Below, piece by piece: positions 1-8,379 of a stretch of DNA of 64,000 nucleotides. The translations under genes were made by a program, and so were the position numbers. This DNA comes from Streptococcus pneumoniae (lineage in GTDB: Bacteria > Bacillota > Bacilli > Lactobacillales > Streptococcaceae): positions 1 through 64,000 of the forward strand of contig NZ_CFGI01000010.1 in NCBI RefSeq assembly GCF_001347015.1. The letters run 5' to 3'. Numbering within the stretch: position 1 is the stretch's first letter; each line of letters begins with the position of its first letter. The notes below the pieces were generated by a model that was not told the DNA's origin, searched no databases, and saw only the letters and a list, made by a program, of their open reading frames with translations.

Positions 1-67
1 TAGCTCAGCTTGGTAGAGTACTTGGTTTGGGACCAAGGTGTCGCAGGTTCGAATCCTGTCTTCCCGA
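1..67 (+). tRNA. tRNA-Pro(TGG), 5' end outside window
   Basis: Anticodon loop TTTGGGA gives TGG. The T-arm has a GTTCGAATC loop and the acceptor 3' half is CTTCCCG with discriminator A67. The first bases of the acceptor stem lie before the window. This is the first of eleven closely spaced tRNAs. Confidence 0.95.
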
Positions 68-72
68 TACAT

Positions 73-146
73 GGCGGTGTAGCTCAGCTGGCTAGAGCGT
101 CCGGTTCATACCCGGGAGGTCGGGGGTTCGATCCCCTTCGCCGCTA
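73..146 (+). tRNA. tRNA-Met(CAT), elongator
   Basis: A 74-nt cloverleaf with acceptor GGCGGTG pairing CGCCGCT and loop TTCATAC. Position 1 pairs position 72, unlike the initiator. Acceptor pairs 4 and 5 are G-C, not the C4-G69/C5-G68 set expected of tRNA-Ile2, so elongator Met is the best reading. Confidence 0.92.
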
Positions 147-159
147 TAATGATCTTGTC

Positions 160-233
160 GGACCTTTAGCTCAGCTGGTTAGAGCTCTCGGCTCATAACC
201 GAGTGGTCGTAGGTTCAAGTCCTACAAGGTCCA
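160..233 (+). tRNA. tRNA with CAT anticodon, probably tRNA-Ile2 (lysidine type)
   Basis: A 74-nt cloverleaf with acceptor GGACCTT/AAGGTCC and loop CTCATAA. Its acceptor carries C4-G69 and C5-G68, features recognised by TilS, so it is probably the AUA-reading tRNA-Ile2, although automated annotation would usually call it tRNA-Met. Confidence 0.85.
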
Positions 234-243
234 TTTGAATATT

Positions 244-333
244 GGAGGATTACCCAAGTCCGGCTGAAGGGAACGGTCTTGAAAACCGTCAGGCGTGTAA
301 AAGCGTGCGTGGGTTCGAATCCCACATCCTCCT
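244..333 (+). tRNA. tRNA-Ser(TGA)
   Basis: A 90-nt class II tRNA with a long variable arm (GCGTGTAAAAGCGTGC), acceptor GGAGGAT/ATCCTCC and anticodon loop CTTGAAA giving TGA. Confidence 0.95.
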
Positions 334-342
334 TTTTATTAA

Positions 343-416
<74 letters not shown>

Positions 417-419
417 TAA

Positions 420-492
420 GGCTCGGTAGCTCAGTTGGTAGAGCAATGGATTGAAGCTCCATGTGTCGGCGGTTCGATTCCGTCTCGCGCCA
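420..492 (+). tRNA. tRNA-Phe(GAA)
   Basis: A 73-nt cloverleaf, anticodon loop TTGAAGC (GAA). The acceptor GGCTCGG pairs TCGCGCC with one U-C mismatch at pair 4, which would normally be a weakness but sits in an otherwise canonical tRNA. Confidence 0.92.
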
Positions 493-504
493 TTTATATA
501 TTTT

Positions 505-585
505 GGAAGGGTAGCGAAGAGGCTAAACGCGGCGGACTGTAAATCCGCTCCTTCGGGTTCGGGGGTTCGAATCCCTCCCCTTCCA
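505..585 (+). tRNA. tRNA-Tyr(GTA)
   Basis: An 81-nt class II tRNA, loop CTGTAAA (GTA), variable arm around CTCCTTCGGGTTCG, acceptor GGAAGGG/CCCTTCC, discriminator A. Confidence 0.95.
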
Positions 586-589
586 TTTT

Positions 590-660
590 ACGGGCATAGT
601 TTAAAGGTAGAACTAAGGTCTCCAAAACCTTCAGTGTGGGTTCAATTCCTACTGCCCGTG
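590..660 (+). tRNA. tRNA-Trp(CCA)
   Basis: Acceptor ACGGGCA/TGCCCGT with discriminator G660; anticodon loop TCTCCAAAA contains CCA. 71 nt. Confidence 0.94.
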
Positions 661-673
661 TTAATAGAATTAT

Positions 674-747
674 GGCGGGTGTGGTGAAGTGGTTAACACA
701 CCAGATTGTGGCTCTGGCATGCGTGGGTTCGATCCCCATCACTCGCC
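674..747 (+). tRNA. tRNA-His(GTG)
   Basis: Loop ATTGTGG gives GTG. An encoded extra G (674) can pair with C747 as the G-1:C73 pair typical of tRNA-His. Acceptor GCGGGTG/CACTCGC. Confidence 0.94.
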
Positions 748-760
748 TATTTTATATTAT

Positions 761-832
761 TGGGGTATAGCCAAGCGGTAAGGCAAGGGACTTTGACTCC
801 CTCATGCGTTGGTTCGAATCCAGCTACCCCAG
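761..832 (+). tRNA. tRNA-Gln(TTG)
   Basis: Acceptor TGGGGTA/TACCCCA, discriminator G, loop CTTTGAC (TTG). 72 nt. Confidence 0.95.
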
Positions 833-841
833 TTACTATTT

Positions 842-925
842 GCCGGCGTGGCGGAATTGGCAGACGCGCTGGACTCAAAATCCAGTGTCCGCAAGGACGT
901 GCCGGTTCGACCCCGGCCGCCGGTA
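842..925 (+). tRNA. tRNA-Leu(CAA)
   Basis: An 84-nt class II tRNA with loop CTCAAAA (CAA), variable arm TGTCCGCAAGGACG and acceptor GCCGGCG/CGCCGGT. Last tRNA of the cluster. Confidence 0.95.
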
Positions 926-937
926 TAGTAAAGAGCT

Positions 938-968
938 AAGGAACGTAGTTAATCTTCGTTCCTTTTTT
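938..968 (+). terminator. Rho-independent terminator of tRNA operon
   Basis: Perfect 8-bp stem AAGGAACG/CGTTCCTT with an 11-nt loop, continuing into a T run. It lies 12 nt after the last tRNA. Confidence 0.9.
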
Positions 969-981
969 ATATTATTTTTGC

Positions 982-987
982 TATAAT
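982..987 (+). promoter_or_regulatory. Extended -10 promoter before 1033 gene
   Basis: TATAAT preceded by TGC (TGn extended -10), 46 nt before the start codon and just after the tRNA terminator. No good -35 is visible. Confidence 0.5.
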
Positions 988-1032
988 AATAGTTATTCAA
1001 ATTTTATTTAGATTATGAAAGTGTAGGGAAGT

Positions 1033-2310
1033 ATGTCTCGTTCTATCGATTTATTAAAACATCGGTATTTGAAAAATATTAAAGAAAACCCTGAATTGTT
1101 TGTTGGGATTGAGCTGGAATATCCTGTTGTAAACTTGGAAGGGGATGCTACAGATGTTGAAGTTATAAAAGATTTATTTCATTATTTACTTTCCGCTCTG
1201 GATTTCACTGTCGAAAAGGTAGATGATTTTGGCAATCCGATTCAGTTAGTAGATCCGATAAGTCAGGATGCTATTTTGTTTGAAGTTTCCTATAGTACGA
1301 TTGAGTTTGCATTTGGTAAGGCAGAAACAATTCAAGAGGTCGAAAATCGTTTCAATAATTATATGAATGTAATTCAGAGAAAGTTAGCTGAATCAAATCA
1401 TGCTATTGTTGGCTGTGGAATTCATCCCAACTGGGATAAAAATGAGAATAGTCCAGTGGCTTATCCACGTTATCAGATGTTGATGGATTATTTGAATTTG
1501 AGTAGAAATATTACTAAATCAGATTTACATCATTTCCCTGAATATGGTGCTTTTATCTGTGGGAGTCAGGTTCAGCTGGATATTTCAAAATCCAACTACT
1601 TACGTGTGATGAATGCTTTTACCCAAATTGAAGCAGTTAAGGCTTATTTATTTGCAAACTCTGAGTTTTCGGGTGCGGATTGGGATACGAAAATTGCAAG
1701 GGACATCTTCTGGGAAGAATCGATGCATGGCATCTATCCAGAGAATGTTGGGGTTAATGCTAGACTCTTTGATGATGAGGATGATTTTTTTGATTATCTA
1801 GATCATTCTGCGATTTTTACTGCGGAACGTGATGGGCAAACCTATTATTTTTATCCGATTCAGGCAAGAGACTATCTGCCTACACCTGAAATCCAGGCAT
1901 TTACTTTGAATGGGGATAAGGTTATTATTTACCCCCAAGAGAAGGATTTTGAAACTCATCGTAGTTACCAGTACCAAGACTTAACGACTCGAGGAACAGT
2001 TGAGTTTCGTAGTGTGTGTACACAGCCACTTGATAGGACTTTTGCTTCTGCAGCCTTTCACTTGGGATTGTTGGTTAATTTAGATAAGTTAGTAGCTTAC
2101 TTAGAAACAGCACCTTTCTTTAAGAAATTTGGTTGTGATTATAAGTTTTTAAGACGACAATTTTCTAAGAAGAAGCTTACAGATGAGGAAGAAACTGCGA
2201 TTATTGAAATTTCCAAAGACTTACTCTTGCTAGCTGAGGAAGGACTGGAGATGAGAAATAAGCAAGAAATGACCTACTTACAGCCTTTGAAAGAAGAATT
2301 GAGCCTATAA
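1033..2310 (+). CDS. Glutamate-cysteine ligase-like (GCS2 family) protein
   Basis: 425 residues. The sequence reads like gamma-glutamylcysteine synthetase family enzymes: an N-terminal GIELEYPVVN strand (acidic ATP/Mg-binding E-x-E type motif), then EVSYSTIEFAFG, and a late TTRGTVEFRSVC segment with the Arg/Glu pattern of the ATP-grasp-like glutamine-synthetase fold. Such enzymes join an amino acid to the gamma-carboxyl of glutamate. It stands alone between the tRNA cluster and thrC with its own extended -10 promoter. Substrate is not proven; streptococci of this group usually import glutathione, so the product may be another gamma-glutamyl compound. A following hairpin is not evident before thrC. 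Confidence 0.7.
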   Translation: MSRSIDLLKHRYLKNIKENPELFVGIELEYPVVNLEGDATDVEVIKDLFHYLLSALDFTVEKVDDFGNPIQLVDPISQDAILFEVSYSTIEFAFGKAETIQEVENRFNNYMNVIQRKLAESNHAIVGCGIHPNWDKNENSPVAYPRYQMLMDYLNLSRNITKSDLHHFPEYGAFICGSQVQLDISKSNYLRVMNAFTQIEAVKAYLFANSEFSGADWDTKIARDIFWEESMHGIYPENVGVNARLFDDEDDFFDYLDHSAIFTAERDGQTYYFYPIQARDYLPTPEIQAFTLNGDKVIIYPQEKDFETHRSYQYQDLTTRGTVEFRSVCTQPLDRTFASAAFHLGLLVNLDKLVAYLETAPFFKKFGCDYKFLRRQFSKKKLTDEEETAIIEISKDLLLLAEEGLEMRNKQEMTYLQPLKEELSL

Positions 2311-2385
2311 TTTCTCTTATAAAAGGAGAATTTTCTGAAAAATCATGATATAATGGATGAGACTATAGATAAAGGATAGAGAGTA

Positions 2386-3870
2386 ATGACATTAGTTTAT
2401 CAATCAACGCGTGATGCGAAAAATACAGTAACTGCTAGCCAAGCTATTTTGCAAGGTTTGGCTACGGACGGTGGTTTGTTTACACCGGTTACTTATCCAA
2501 AGGTAGATTTGGACTTTGACAAATTGCAAGATGCTTCTTATCAGGAAGTTGCTAAGTTAGTTTTGTCAGCATTTTTAGATGACTTTACAGTTGAGGAGTT
2601 GGACTACTGTATCAACAATGCCTACGATAGTAAGTTTGATACTCCAGCTATAGCGCCTTTGGTGAAATTAGACGGGCAATACAACCTAGAACTCTTCCAT
2701 GGTTCAACGATTGCCTTCAAGGATATGGCCTTGTCTATCTTGCCATACTTTATGACGACAGCAGCTAAGAAACATGGCTTGGAGAACAAGATTGTCATTT
2801 TGACAGCCACATCTGGTGATACTGGGAAAGCTGCTATGGCAGGATTTGCCGATGTACCTGGAACTGAGATCATCGTCTTTTATCCAAAAGATGGTGTCAG
2901 CAAGGTGCAAGAGTTGCAAATGACCACTCAAACTGGCGACAATACTCATGTTATTGCTATTGATGGTAACTTTGACGATGCGCAAACAAATGTGAAGCAC
3001 ATGTTTAACGACGTGGCTCTTCGTGAAAAATTGGCTACCAACAAGTTGCAATTTTCATCAGCTAACTCTATGAACATTGGTCGTCTGGTGCCACAGATTG
3101 TCTATTATGTTTATGCTTACGCTCAGTTGATCAAGACTGGTGAGATTGTGGCTGGTGAACAGATCAACTTCACAGTACCAACAGGAAACTTTGGAAATAT
3201 CTTGGCTGCCTTTTATGCCAAACAAATTGGTCTACCAGTTGGCAAATTAATCTGCGCTTCAAATGACAACAATGTTTTGACAGACTTCTTCAAGACACGT
3301 GTTTATGATAAGAAGCGTGAGTTTAAGGTAACAACTAGCCCATCTATGGATATTTTGGTATCTTCAAACTTGGAGCGTTTGATTTTCCATCTTTTGGGAA
3401 ATGACGCTGAAAAGACAGCTGAACTCATGAATGCTTTGAATAGCCAAGGTCAATATGAATTGACAGACTTTGATTCAGAGAATCTTGCACTCTTTGCAGC
3501 TGAATATGCGACTGAGGAAGAAACAGCGGCAGAAATCAAGCGTGTTTATGAGTCAGATTCTTATATCGAGGATCCACATACGGCGGTTGCCTCGGCAGTT
3601 TATAAGAAATACCAAGCTGCTACTGGCGATGCGACTAAGACAGTAATTGCATCAACAGCTAGTCCATACAAGTTCCCGGTAGTTGCAGTAGAAGCTGTAA
3701 CTGGGGAAGTTGGCTTAACTGACTTTGAAGCCTTGGCTCAATTACATGACATTTCAGGAGTGGCTATGCCACCTGCAGTTGATGGGCTTGAAACAGCTCC
3801 TGTTCGTCACAAGACAACAGTGGCAGCTGCTGATATGCAAGCAGCGGTTGAGGCTTATCTAGGACTTTAA
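2386..3870 (+). CDS. thrC: Threonine synthase
   Basis: 494 residues, the usual length of the long bacterial form. It converts O-phosphohomoserine to threonine with PLP. The PLP lysine lies in the FHGSTIAFKDMALS motif (about residues 104-117). A Gly-rich phosphate-binding loop (TATSGDTGKAA) and the TGNFGN loop are present. Start ATG follows GGATAGAGAGTA. A probable extended -10 TGATATAAT is at 2346-2354. Monocistronic: a strong GAAA-loop hairpin follows. Confidence 0.96.
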   Translation: MTLVYQSTRDAKNTVTASQAILQGLATDGGLFTPVTYPKVDLDFDKLQDASYQEVAKLVLSAFLDDFTVEELDYCINNAYDSKFDTPAIAPLVKLDGQYNLELFHGSTIAFKDMALSILPYFMTTAAKKHGLENKIVILTATSGDTGKAAMAGFADVPGTEIIVFYPKDGVSKVQELQMTTQTGDNTHVIAIDGNFDDAQTNVKHMFNDVALREKLATNKLQFSSANSMNIGRLVPQIVYYVYAYAQLIKTGEIVAGEQINFTVPTGNFGNILAAFYAKQIGLPVGKLICASNDNNVLTDFFKTRVYDKKREFKVTTSPSMDILVSSNLERLIFHLLGNDAEKTAELMNALNSQGQYELTDFDSENLALFAAEYATEEETAAEIKRVYESDSYIEDPHTAVASAVYKKYQAATGDATKTVIASTASPYKFPVVAVEAVTGEVGLTDFEALAQLHDISGVAMPPAVDGLETAPVRHKTTVAAADMQAAVEAYLGL

Positions 3871-3882
3871 GACAGGGGGAGT

Positions 3883-3916
3883 AAACTCGGTTGGGAAACC
3901 AACTGAGTTTCTTTTC
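3883..3916 (+). terminator. Terminator after thrC
   Basis: AAACTCGGTTGG / CCAACTGAGTTT, 12-bp stem with one G-U pair and a GAAA tetraloop, followed by a T-rich but interrupted tail. It ends just before the ribosome site of the next gene, so some read-through is likely. Confidence 0.75.
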
Positions 3917-3930
3917 ATCAGGAGGAAGGA

Positions 3931-5211
3931 TTGTTTAAGAAAAATAAAGACATTCTTAATATTGCCTTACCAGCTATGGGCGAAAACTTTTTGCAGATGC
4001 TCATGGGGATGGTGGATAGTTACTTGGTAGCCCACTTGGGCTTGATAGCTATTTCGGGTGTATCAGTAGCTGGCAATATTATTACGATTTACCAGGCGAT
4101 TTTCATCGCTCTGGGAGCTGCTATTTCCAGTGTTATTTCAAAAAGTTTGGGGCAGAAGGATCAATCTATGCTAGCCTATCATGTGACTGAGGCGTTGAAG
4201 ATTACCTTATTATTAAGTTTCCTTTTAGGAGCTTTGTCCATCTTCTCTGGGAAAGAGATGATAGGACTTTTGGGGACGGAGAGAGATGTAGCTGAGAGTG
4301 GAGGACTGTATCTATCTTTGGTAGGCGGATCGATTGTTCTATTAGGTTTAATGACCAGTCTGGGAGCTTTGATTCGTGCAACGCATAATCCACGTCTGCC
4401 CCTCTATGTGAGTCTTTTATCCAATGCTTTGAATATTCTTTTTTCAAGTCTAGCTATTTTTGTTCTGGATATGGGGATAGCGGGTGTTGCTTGGGGGACA
4501 ATTCTGTCTCGTTTGGTAGGTCTTGTGATTTTATGGTCGCAATTAAAGTTGCCTTTTGAGAAACCGACTTTTGGTTTAGATAAGGAACTATTGACCTTAG
4601 CTTTTCCAGCAGCTGGAGAGAGGCTTATGATGCGGGCTGGTGATGTCGTTATCATTGCCTTGGTTGTTTCTTTTGGAACGGAGGCAGTGGCTGGGAATGC
4701 AGTTGGAGAAGTCTTGACCCAGTTTAACTATATGCCTGCCTTTGGTGTGGCTACAGCAACAGTCATGCAAGTGGCACGAGCGGTTGGAGAAGATGATTGG
4801 AAAAGAGTCGCTAGTTTGAGCAAACAAACCTTTTGGCTTTCTCTGGTACTCATGTTACCCTTGACCTTCAGTATCTATGCTTTGGGTATACCACTAACTC
4901 ATCTCTATACGACTGATCCTCTAGCGGTGGAGGCTAGTGTGCTAGTGACACTTTTTTCACTACTTGGTACTCCTATGACGATAGGGACAGTCATCTATAC
5001 AGCAGTCTGGCAGGGGTTGGGCAATGCTCGGCTTCCCTTTTATGCGACAAGTATAGGAATGTGGTGTATCCGCATTGGAACAGGATATCTGATGGGGATT
5101 GTGCTTGGTTGGGGTTTGCCTGGTATTTGGGCCGGAACCCTTTTGGATAATGGTTTTCGTTGGTTATTTCTACGCTATCGTTACCAGCGTTATATGAACT
5201 TGAAAGGATAG
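3931..5211 (+). CDS. MATE family multidrug/Na+ antiporter
   Basis: 426 residues, twelve predicted membrane helices, two MatE halves (about 8-205 and 220-420). The opening NIALPAMGENFLQMLMGMVDSYLVA is typical of the family, which exports drugs in exchange for Na+ or H+. The start is TTG at 3931 placed 6 nt after AGGAGGAAGG; no ATG fits. The next gene begins 3 nt after the stop, so the two are co-transcribed. The pneumococcal relative at this locus is a known drug exporter, but the substrate range here is inferred only. Confidence 0.9.
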   Translation: MFKKNKDILNIALPAMGENFLQMLMGMVDSYLVAHLGLIAISGVSVAGNIITIYQAIFIALGAAISSVISKSLGQKDQSMLAYHVTEALKITLLLSFLLGALSIFSGKEMIGLLGTERDVAESGGLYLSLVGGSIVLLGLMTSLGALIRATHNPRLPLYVSLLSNALNILFSSLAIFVLDMGIAGVAWGTILSRLVGLVILWSQLKLPFEKPTFGLDKELLTLAFPAAGERLMMRAGDVVIIALVVSFGTEAVAGNAVGEVLTQFNYMPAFGVATATVMQVARAVGEDDWKRVASLSKQTFWLSLVLMLPLTFSIYALGIPLTHLYTTDPLAVEASVLVTLFSLLGTPMTIGTVIYTAVWQGLGNARLPFYATSIGMWCIRIGTGYLMGIVLGWGLPGIWAGTLLDNGFRWLFLRYRYQRYMNLKG

Positions 5212-5214
5212 AAA

Positions 5215-5835
5215 ATGCAAAAAACAGCTTTTATTTGGGATTTAGACGGGACATTATTGGACTCCTACGAAGCGATTTTATCAGGGATTGAGGAGACTTT
5301 TGGTCAGTTTGCTATTCCTTATGATAAGGAAAAGGTAAGAGAGTTTATTCTCAAGTATTCTGTTCAGGATTTGCTTGTGCAGGTGGCAGAAGAGAAAAAA
5401 CTGGATGTGGAAGTGCTAAATCAGATGCGTGCTCAGAGTCTGGCTGAAAAGAATGCTCAGGTAGTTTTGATGCCAGGTGCGCGTGAGGTGCTAGCTTGGG
5501 CAAATGAGACAGGGATTCAGCAGTTTGTCTATACTCATAAGGGGAACAACGCTTTTACAATTCTCAGAGATTTGGGTTTGGAGTCCTATTTTACGGAGAT
5601 TTTAACCAGTCAGAGTGGCTTTGCGCGCAAGCCTAATCCGGAAGCGGCTACCTATCTGTTAGACAAGTATCAGTTGGATTCTGAGAAAACCTATTATATA
5701 GGGGATCGGACTCTGGATGTGGAATTTGCCCAGAATAGTGGTATTCAGAGCATTAATTTTTTAGAGTTGTCTTATGAAGGCAATCACAGGATTCAAGAGT
5801 TAGCAGATATTACTTATATTTTTGAGAGCAAGTAA
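5215..5835 (+). CDS. HAD-superfamily hydrolase (phosphoglycolate-phosphatase-like)
   Basis: 206 residues. HAD motif I WDLDGTLLDS at residues 9-18, motif II YTHKG, motif III lysine in FARKPNPEA, motif IV YYIGDRTLDVEFA. The cap after motif I (residues 20-85) makes it a subclass IA enzyme, likely acting on a small phosphoester. Translationally close to the MATE gene. Confidence 0.88.
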   Translation: MQKTAFIWDLDGTLLDSYEAILSGIEETFGQFAIPYDKEKVREFILKYSVQDLLVQVAEEKKLDVEVLNQMRAQSLAEKNAQVVLMPGAREVLAWANETGIQQFVYTHKGNNAFTILRDLGLESYFTEILTSQSGFARKPNPEAATYLLDKYQLDSEKTYYIGDRTLDVEFAQNSGIQSINFLELSYEGNHRIQELADITYIFESK

Positions 5836-5925
5836 CGAGAAGATTGTGTCAGTTTTGTGACAGAGACCTAACAAACTATTTCAAGTAACCGAGTTTGTTA
5901 CAAGGAATAGACAGTTCTGTTAAAT

Positions 5926-5947
5926 AGGGCCGAGAGGGCTTTTTTCT
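5926..5947 (+). terminator. Weak terminator-like hairpin
   Basis: AGGGCC-GAGAG-GGCTTT stem (with G-U pairs) running into seven T. It closes the MATE/HAD transcript and lies just upstream of the next promoter. Confidence 0.5.
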
Positions 5948-5957
5948 ACATTTTTTG

Positions 5958-5966
5958 TGTTATGAT
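5958..5966 (+). promoter_or_regulatory. Extended -10 promoter of LysM gene
   Basis: TGT-TATGAT, 33 nt before the start codon. Upstream (5890-5925) are TGTTAC and TGTTAA half-sites that resemble WalR/VicR boxes, but no proper pair with 5-nt spacing is seen. Confidence 0.45.
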
Positions 5967-5999
5967 AGACAGGTACTCATTTGAAAGGAAGTTGAAAGA

Positions 6000-7163
6000 A
6001 TGAAGAAAAGAATATTATTAGCCTCAACAGTAGCCTTGTCATTTGCCCCAGTATTGGCAACTCAAGCAGAAGAAGTCCTTTGGACTGCACGTAGTGTTGA
6101 GCAAATCCAAAACGATTTGACTAAAACGGACAACAAAACAAGGTATACGGTTCAGTATGGTGATACCTTGAGCACCATTGCAGAAGCCTTGGGTGTAGAT
6201 ATCACAGTTCTTGCGAATTTGAATAAAATCACTAATATGGACTGGATTTTCCCAGAAACTGTTTTGACAACGACTATCAATGAAGTAGAAGAAGTTACAG
6301 AAGTTGAAATCAAAACACCTCAAGCAGATTCTAGTGAAGAAGTGACAACTGCGACAGCAGATTTGACAACCAATCAAGTAACCGTTGATGATCAAACTGT
6401 TCAAGTTGCAGACCTTTCTCAACTGATTGCAGAAGCTCCAAAAGCGGTAGAAACTACAAGAACAAAAGAAGTGGCATCAAGTTCAGAAGTTACAGAGACA
6501 GTGACTGCTGCAGAAGAAGTGGAACCATCTACAGACTCTTCTAAGCCAGAGGAGCAAACAACTGGAACAACTAGTTCAGTTGAAGAAGTATCTCCTCAGG
6601 CAATGACTCTAGCTGAGAAGCAGGAAACACAAGCAAGCCCTCAAGCTGAGTCAACAGTGGAAACAACTACAACTCCAGTAGAAGAAAAAGAAGTCTCATC
6701 AAGTGAAGCTACACCAGTAGTTTCTACTTATCAACCAGAAGAGACGAAAATAATTTCAACAACTTACACAGCTCCAGCTGCGCCCGATTATGCTGGACTT
6801 GCAGTAGCGAAATCTGAAAATGCAGGTCTTCAACCACAAACAGCGGCCTTTAAAGAAGAAATTGCTAACTTGTTTGGCATTACATCCTTTAGTGGTTACC
6901 GTCCAGGAGACAGTGGAGATCACGGAAAAGGTTTGGCTATCGACTTTATGGTACCAGAAGGTTCAGAACTAGGGGATAAGATTGCGGAATACGCTATTCA
7001 AAATATGGCCAGCCGTGGAATTAGTTACATTATTTGGAAACAACGTTTCTATGCTCCATTCGATAGCAAATATGGGCCAGCTAATACTTGGAACCCAATG
7101 CCAGACCGCGGTAGTGTGACAGAAAACCACTATGACCATGTTCACGTTTCAATGAATGGATAA
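6000..7163 (+). CDS. Secreted LysM protein with M15-like C-terminal domain
   Basis: 387 residues. Signal peptide 1-23 (KKRILLASTVALSFAPVLATQA). One LysM domain (about 47-90: YTVQYGDTLSTIAEALGV), binding peptidoglycan. Residues 95-250 are a Thr/Ser/Glu/Val-rich low-complexity linker. The C-terminal 110 residues carry H-GKGLAI-D and DHVHVS, the His/Asp zinc ligands expected of VanY/M15-type peptidases, so a cell-wall peptidase or its relic is likely. I recall the pneumococcal homologue (spr1875/SP_2063) as a surface antigen controlled by WalRK/VicRK. It is transcribed alone between two hairpins. Confidence 0.85.
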   Translation: MKKRILLASTVALSFAPVLATQAEEVLWTARSVEQIQNDLTKTDNKTRYTVQYGDTLSTIAEALGVDITVLANLNKITNMDWIFPETVLTTTINEVEEVTEVEIKTPQADSSEEVTTATADLTTNQVTVDDQTVQVADLSQLIAEAPKAVETTRTKEVASSSEVTETVTAAEEVEPSTDSSKPEEQTTGTTSSVEEVSPQAMTLAEKQETQASPQAESTVETTTTPVEEKEVSSSEATPVVSTYQPEETKIISTTYTAPAAPDYAGLAVAKSENAGLQPQTAAFKEEIANLFGITSFSGYRPGDSGDHGKGLAIDFMVPEGSELGDKIAEYAIQNMASRGISYIIWKQRFYAPFDSKYGPANTWNPMPDRGSVTENHYDHVHVSMNG

Positions 7164-7187
7164 ACCAGACTTGGTAATATCATTTTG

Positions 7188-7238
7188 ACGAATGAGATCT
7201 AGCTTTCGTGATAGGGAGCAAGTCTCGTTCGTTTTTTT
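7188..7238 (+). terminator. Terminator after LysM gene
   Basis: ACGAATGAGA / TCTCGTTCGT, 10-bp stem with one G-U pair, followed by T6-7. Confidence 0.85.
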
Positions 7239-7290
7239 GTTTGTCAATTTGAATGAAAGTTACCATTTTGTAATGATTGAAGCATAATCC

Positions 7291-7347
7291 TTGCAATTTA
7301 TTTTTACTTTATATTATAATTGATTAGTCAATTGTTGATAAATCAAC
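7291..7347 (+). promoter_or_regulatory. marR promoter with two palindromic operators
   Basis: Promoter TTGCAA (7291-7296) - 18 nt - TATAAT (7315-7320). Two abutting palindromes start inside the -10: AATTGA-TTAG-TCAATT (7318-7333) and GTTGAT-AA-ATCAAC (7334-7347). Their place over the transcription start predicts autorepression by the MarR protein encoded 16 nt downstream. Confidence 0.8.
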
Positions 7348-7362
7348 AGAAAAGAGGAAGAA

Positions 7363-7788
7363 ATGATAGAGATTCAAGATCTGCTTTATCAACTCCGCTT
7401 GTCTGAGCAAGCGAGCACGCAATTGTTTGAAAAAAGGCTTGGTATTAGTTTGACACGGTATCAGATTTTACTGTTTTTACTGGAGAATTCTCCCTGTAAT
7501 CAAATGGCAGTTCAGGAGCGTTTGCAGATTGATCAGGCTGCCTTGACACGACATTTCAAGATTTTGGAAAAGGAAGGTTTGGTGGAGCGTCATCGTAATC
7601 CTGACAATCAGCGAGAAGTGTTGGTAGAGGCTACGAAGTATGCCAAGGAGCAGTTAGTGATGAATCCGCCTCTGCAGCATATCAAGGTTAAGGAAGCGAT
7701 GGAAAGTATCTTAACAGATTCTGAGAGAACAGAGCTCAGCCGTTTATTAAATAAATTGGTTTTAGGTATTGAAAATATAGAAATTTAA
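7363..7788 (+). CDS. MarR family transcriptional regulator
   Basis: 141 residues, winged-helix MarR fold: helices 1-30 for dimerisation, recognition helix near AVQERLQIDQAALTRHFKILEKEGL (residues 47-71) and the DNQRE wing around 78-82. Forms an operon with the membrane gene 10 nt downstream and probably represses both from the palindromes in its promoter. Ligand unknown. Confidence 0.9.
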   Translation: MIEIQDLLYQLRLSEQASTQLFEKRLGISLTRYQILLFLLENSPCNQMAVQERLQIDQAALTRHFKILEKEGLVERHRNPDNQREVLVEATKYAKEQLVMNPPLQHIKVKEAMESILTDSERTELSRLLNKLVLGIENIEI

Positions 7789-7798
7789 GGAGAAATAG

Positions 7799-8161
7799 AT
7801 GTCAATTATTACAATCATTTTAGCAACGGTTGTTGCTTTGGAGCATTTTTACATTTTTTATTTGGAAAGTATTGCAACGCAATCAGATGCGACTAGTCGT
7901 GTCTTTAACATGGAAAAGGAAGAACTGGCTCGTCCGTCAGTAAGTTCATTGTTTAAAAATCAAGGGATTTATAACGCTTTGCTAGGTATCTTTCTCTTGT
8001 ATGGGATTTATTTCTCACAGAATTTAGAAATTGTGACTATTTTTGTTTTATTTGTGATAGGTGCTGCGGCTTATGGCTCTCTCATAGCAGATAAAAAAAT
8101 TATTTTAAAGCAAGGAGGACCAGCTATTTTGGCCTTGATTAGTATTTTTCTCTTTAAATAA
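7799..8161 (+). CDS. DUF1304 family membrane protein
   Basis: 120 residues with four predicted membrane helices (about 2-22, 53-70, 76-95, 100-118) and the family-like opening of VALEHFYIFYLE. Function unknown in the family. Co-transcribed with marR, so it is the probable regulated output of that regulator. Confidence 0.8.
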   Translation: MSIITIILATVVALEHFYIFYLESIATQSDATSRVFNMEKEELARPSVSSLFKNQGIYNALLGIFLLYGIYFSQNLEIVTIFVLFVIGAAAYGSLIADKKIILKQGGPAILALISIFLFK

Positions 8162-8165
8162 GTTC

Positions 8166-8270
8166 ATACTCTTCGAAAATCAAATTCAAACCATGTCAGC
8201 GTCGCCTTGCCGTACTCAAGTACAGCCTGTGGCTAGCTTCCTAGTTTGCTCTTTGATTTTCATTGAGTAT
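8166..8270 (+). repeat. BOX element (boxA-boxC form, no boxB)
   Basis: Starts with ATACTCTTCGAAAATC and the GTCAGCGTCGCCTTGCCGTA core of boxA, then passes straight into boxC (AGCTTCCTAGTTTGCTCTTTGA) ending CATTGAGTAT. Ends are a 19-nt imperfect inverted repeat. BOX elements are mobile-derived repeats of pneumococcus and its nearest relatives. Lies between DUF1304 and pcp. Confidence 0.93.
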
Positions 8271-8379
8271 CAAAGAGCAATCCTAGCCTCTCTAGTCCTT
8301 TTCGCTCCAGAAGAAGAGAAATATGTTATACTTGTTTTTAAGAAAAAAGTCTCATTGAATTAGTTTTGAGGAGTTAGAA

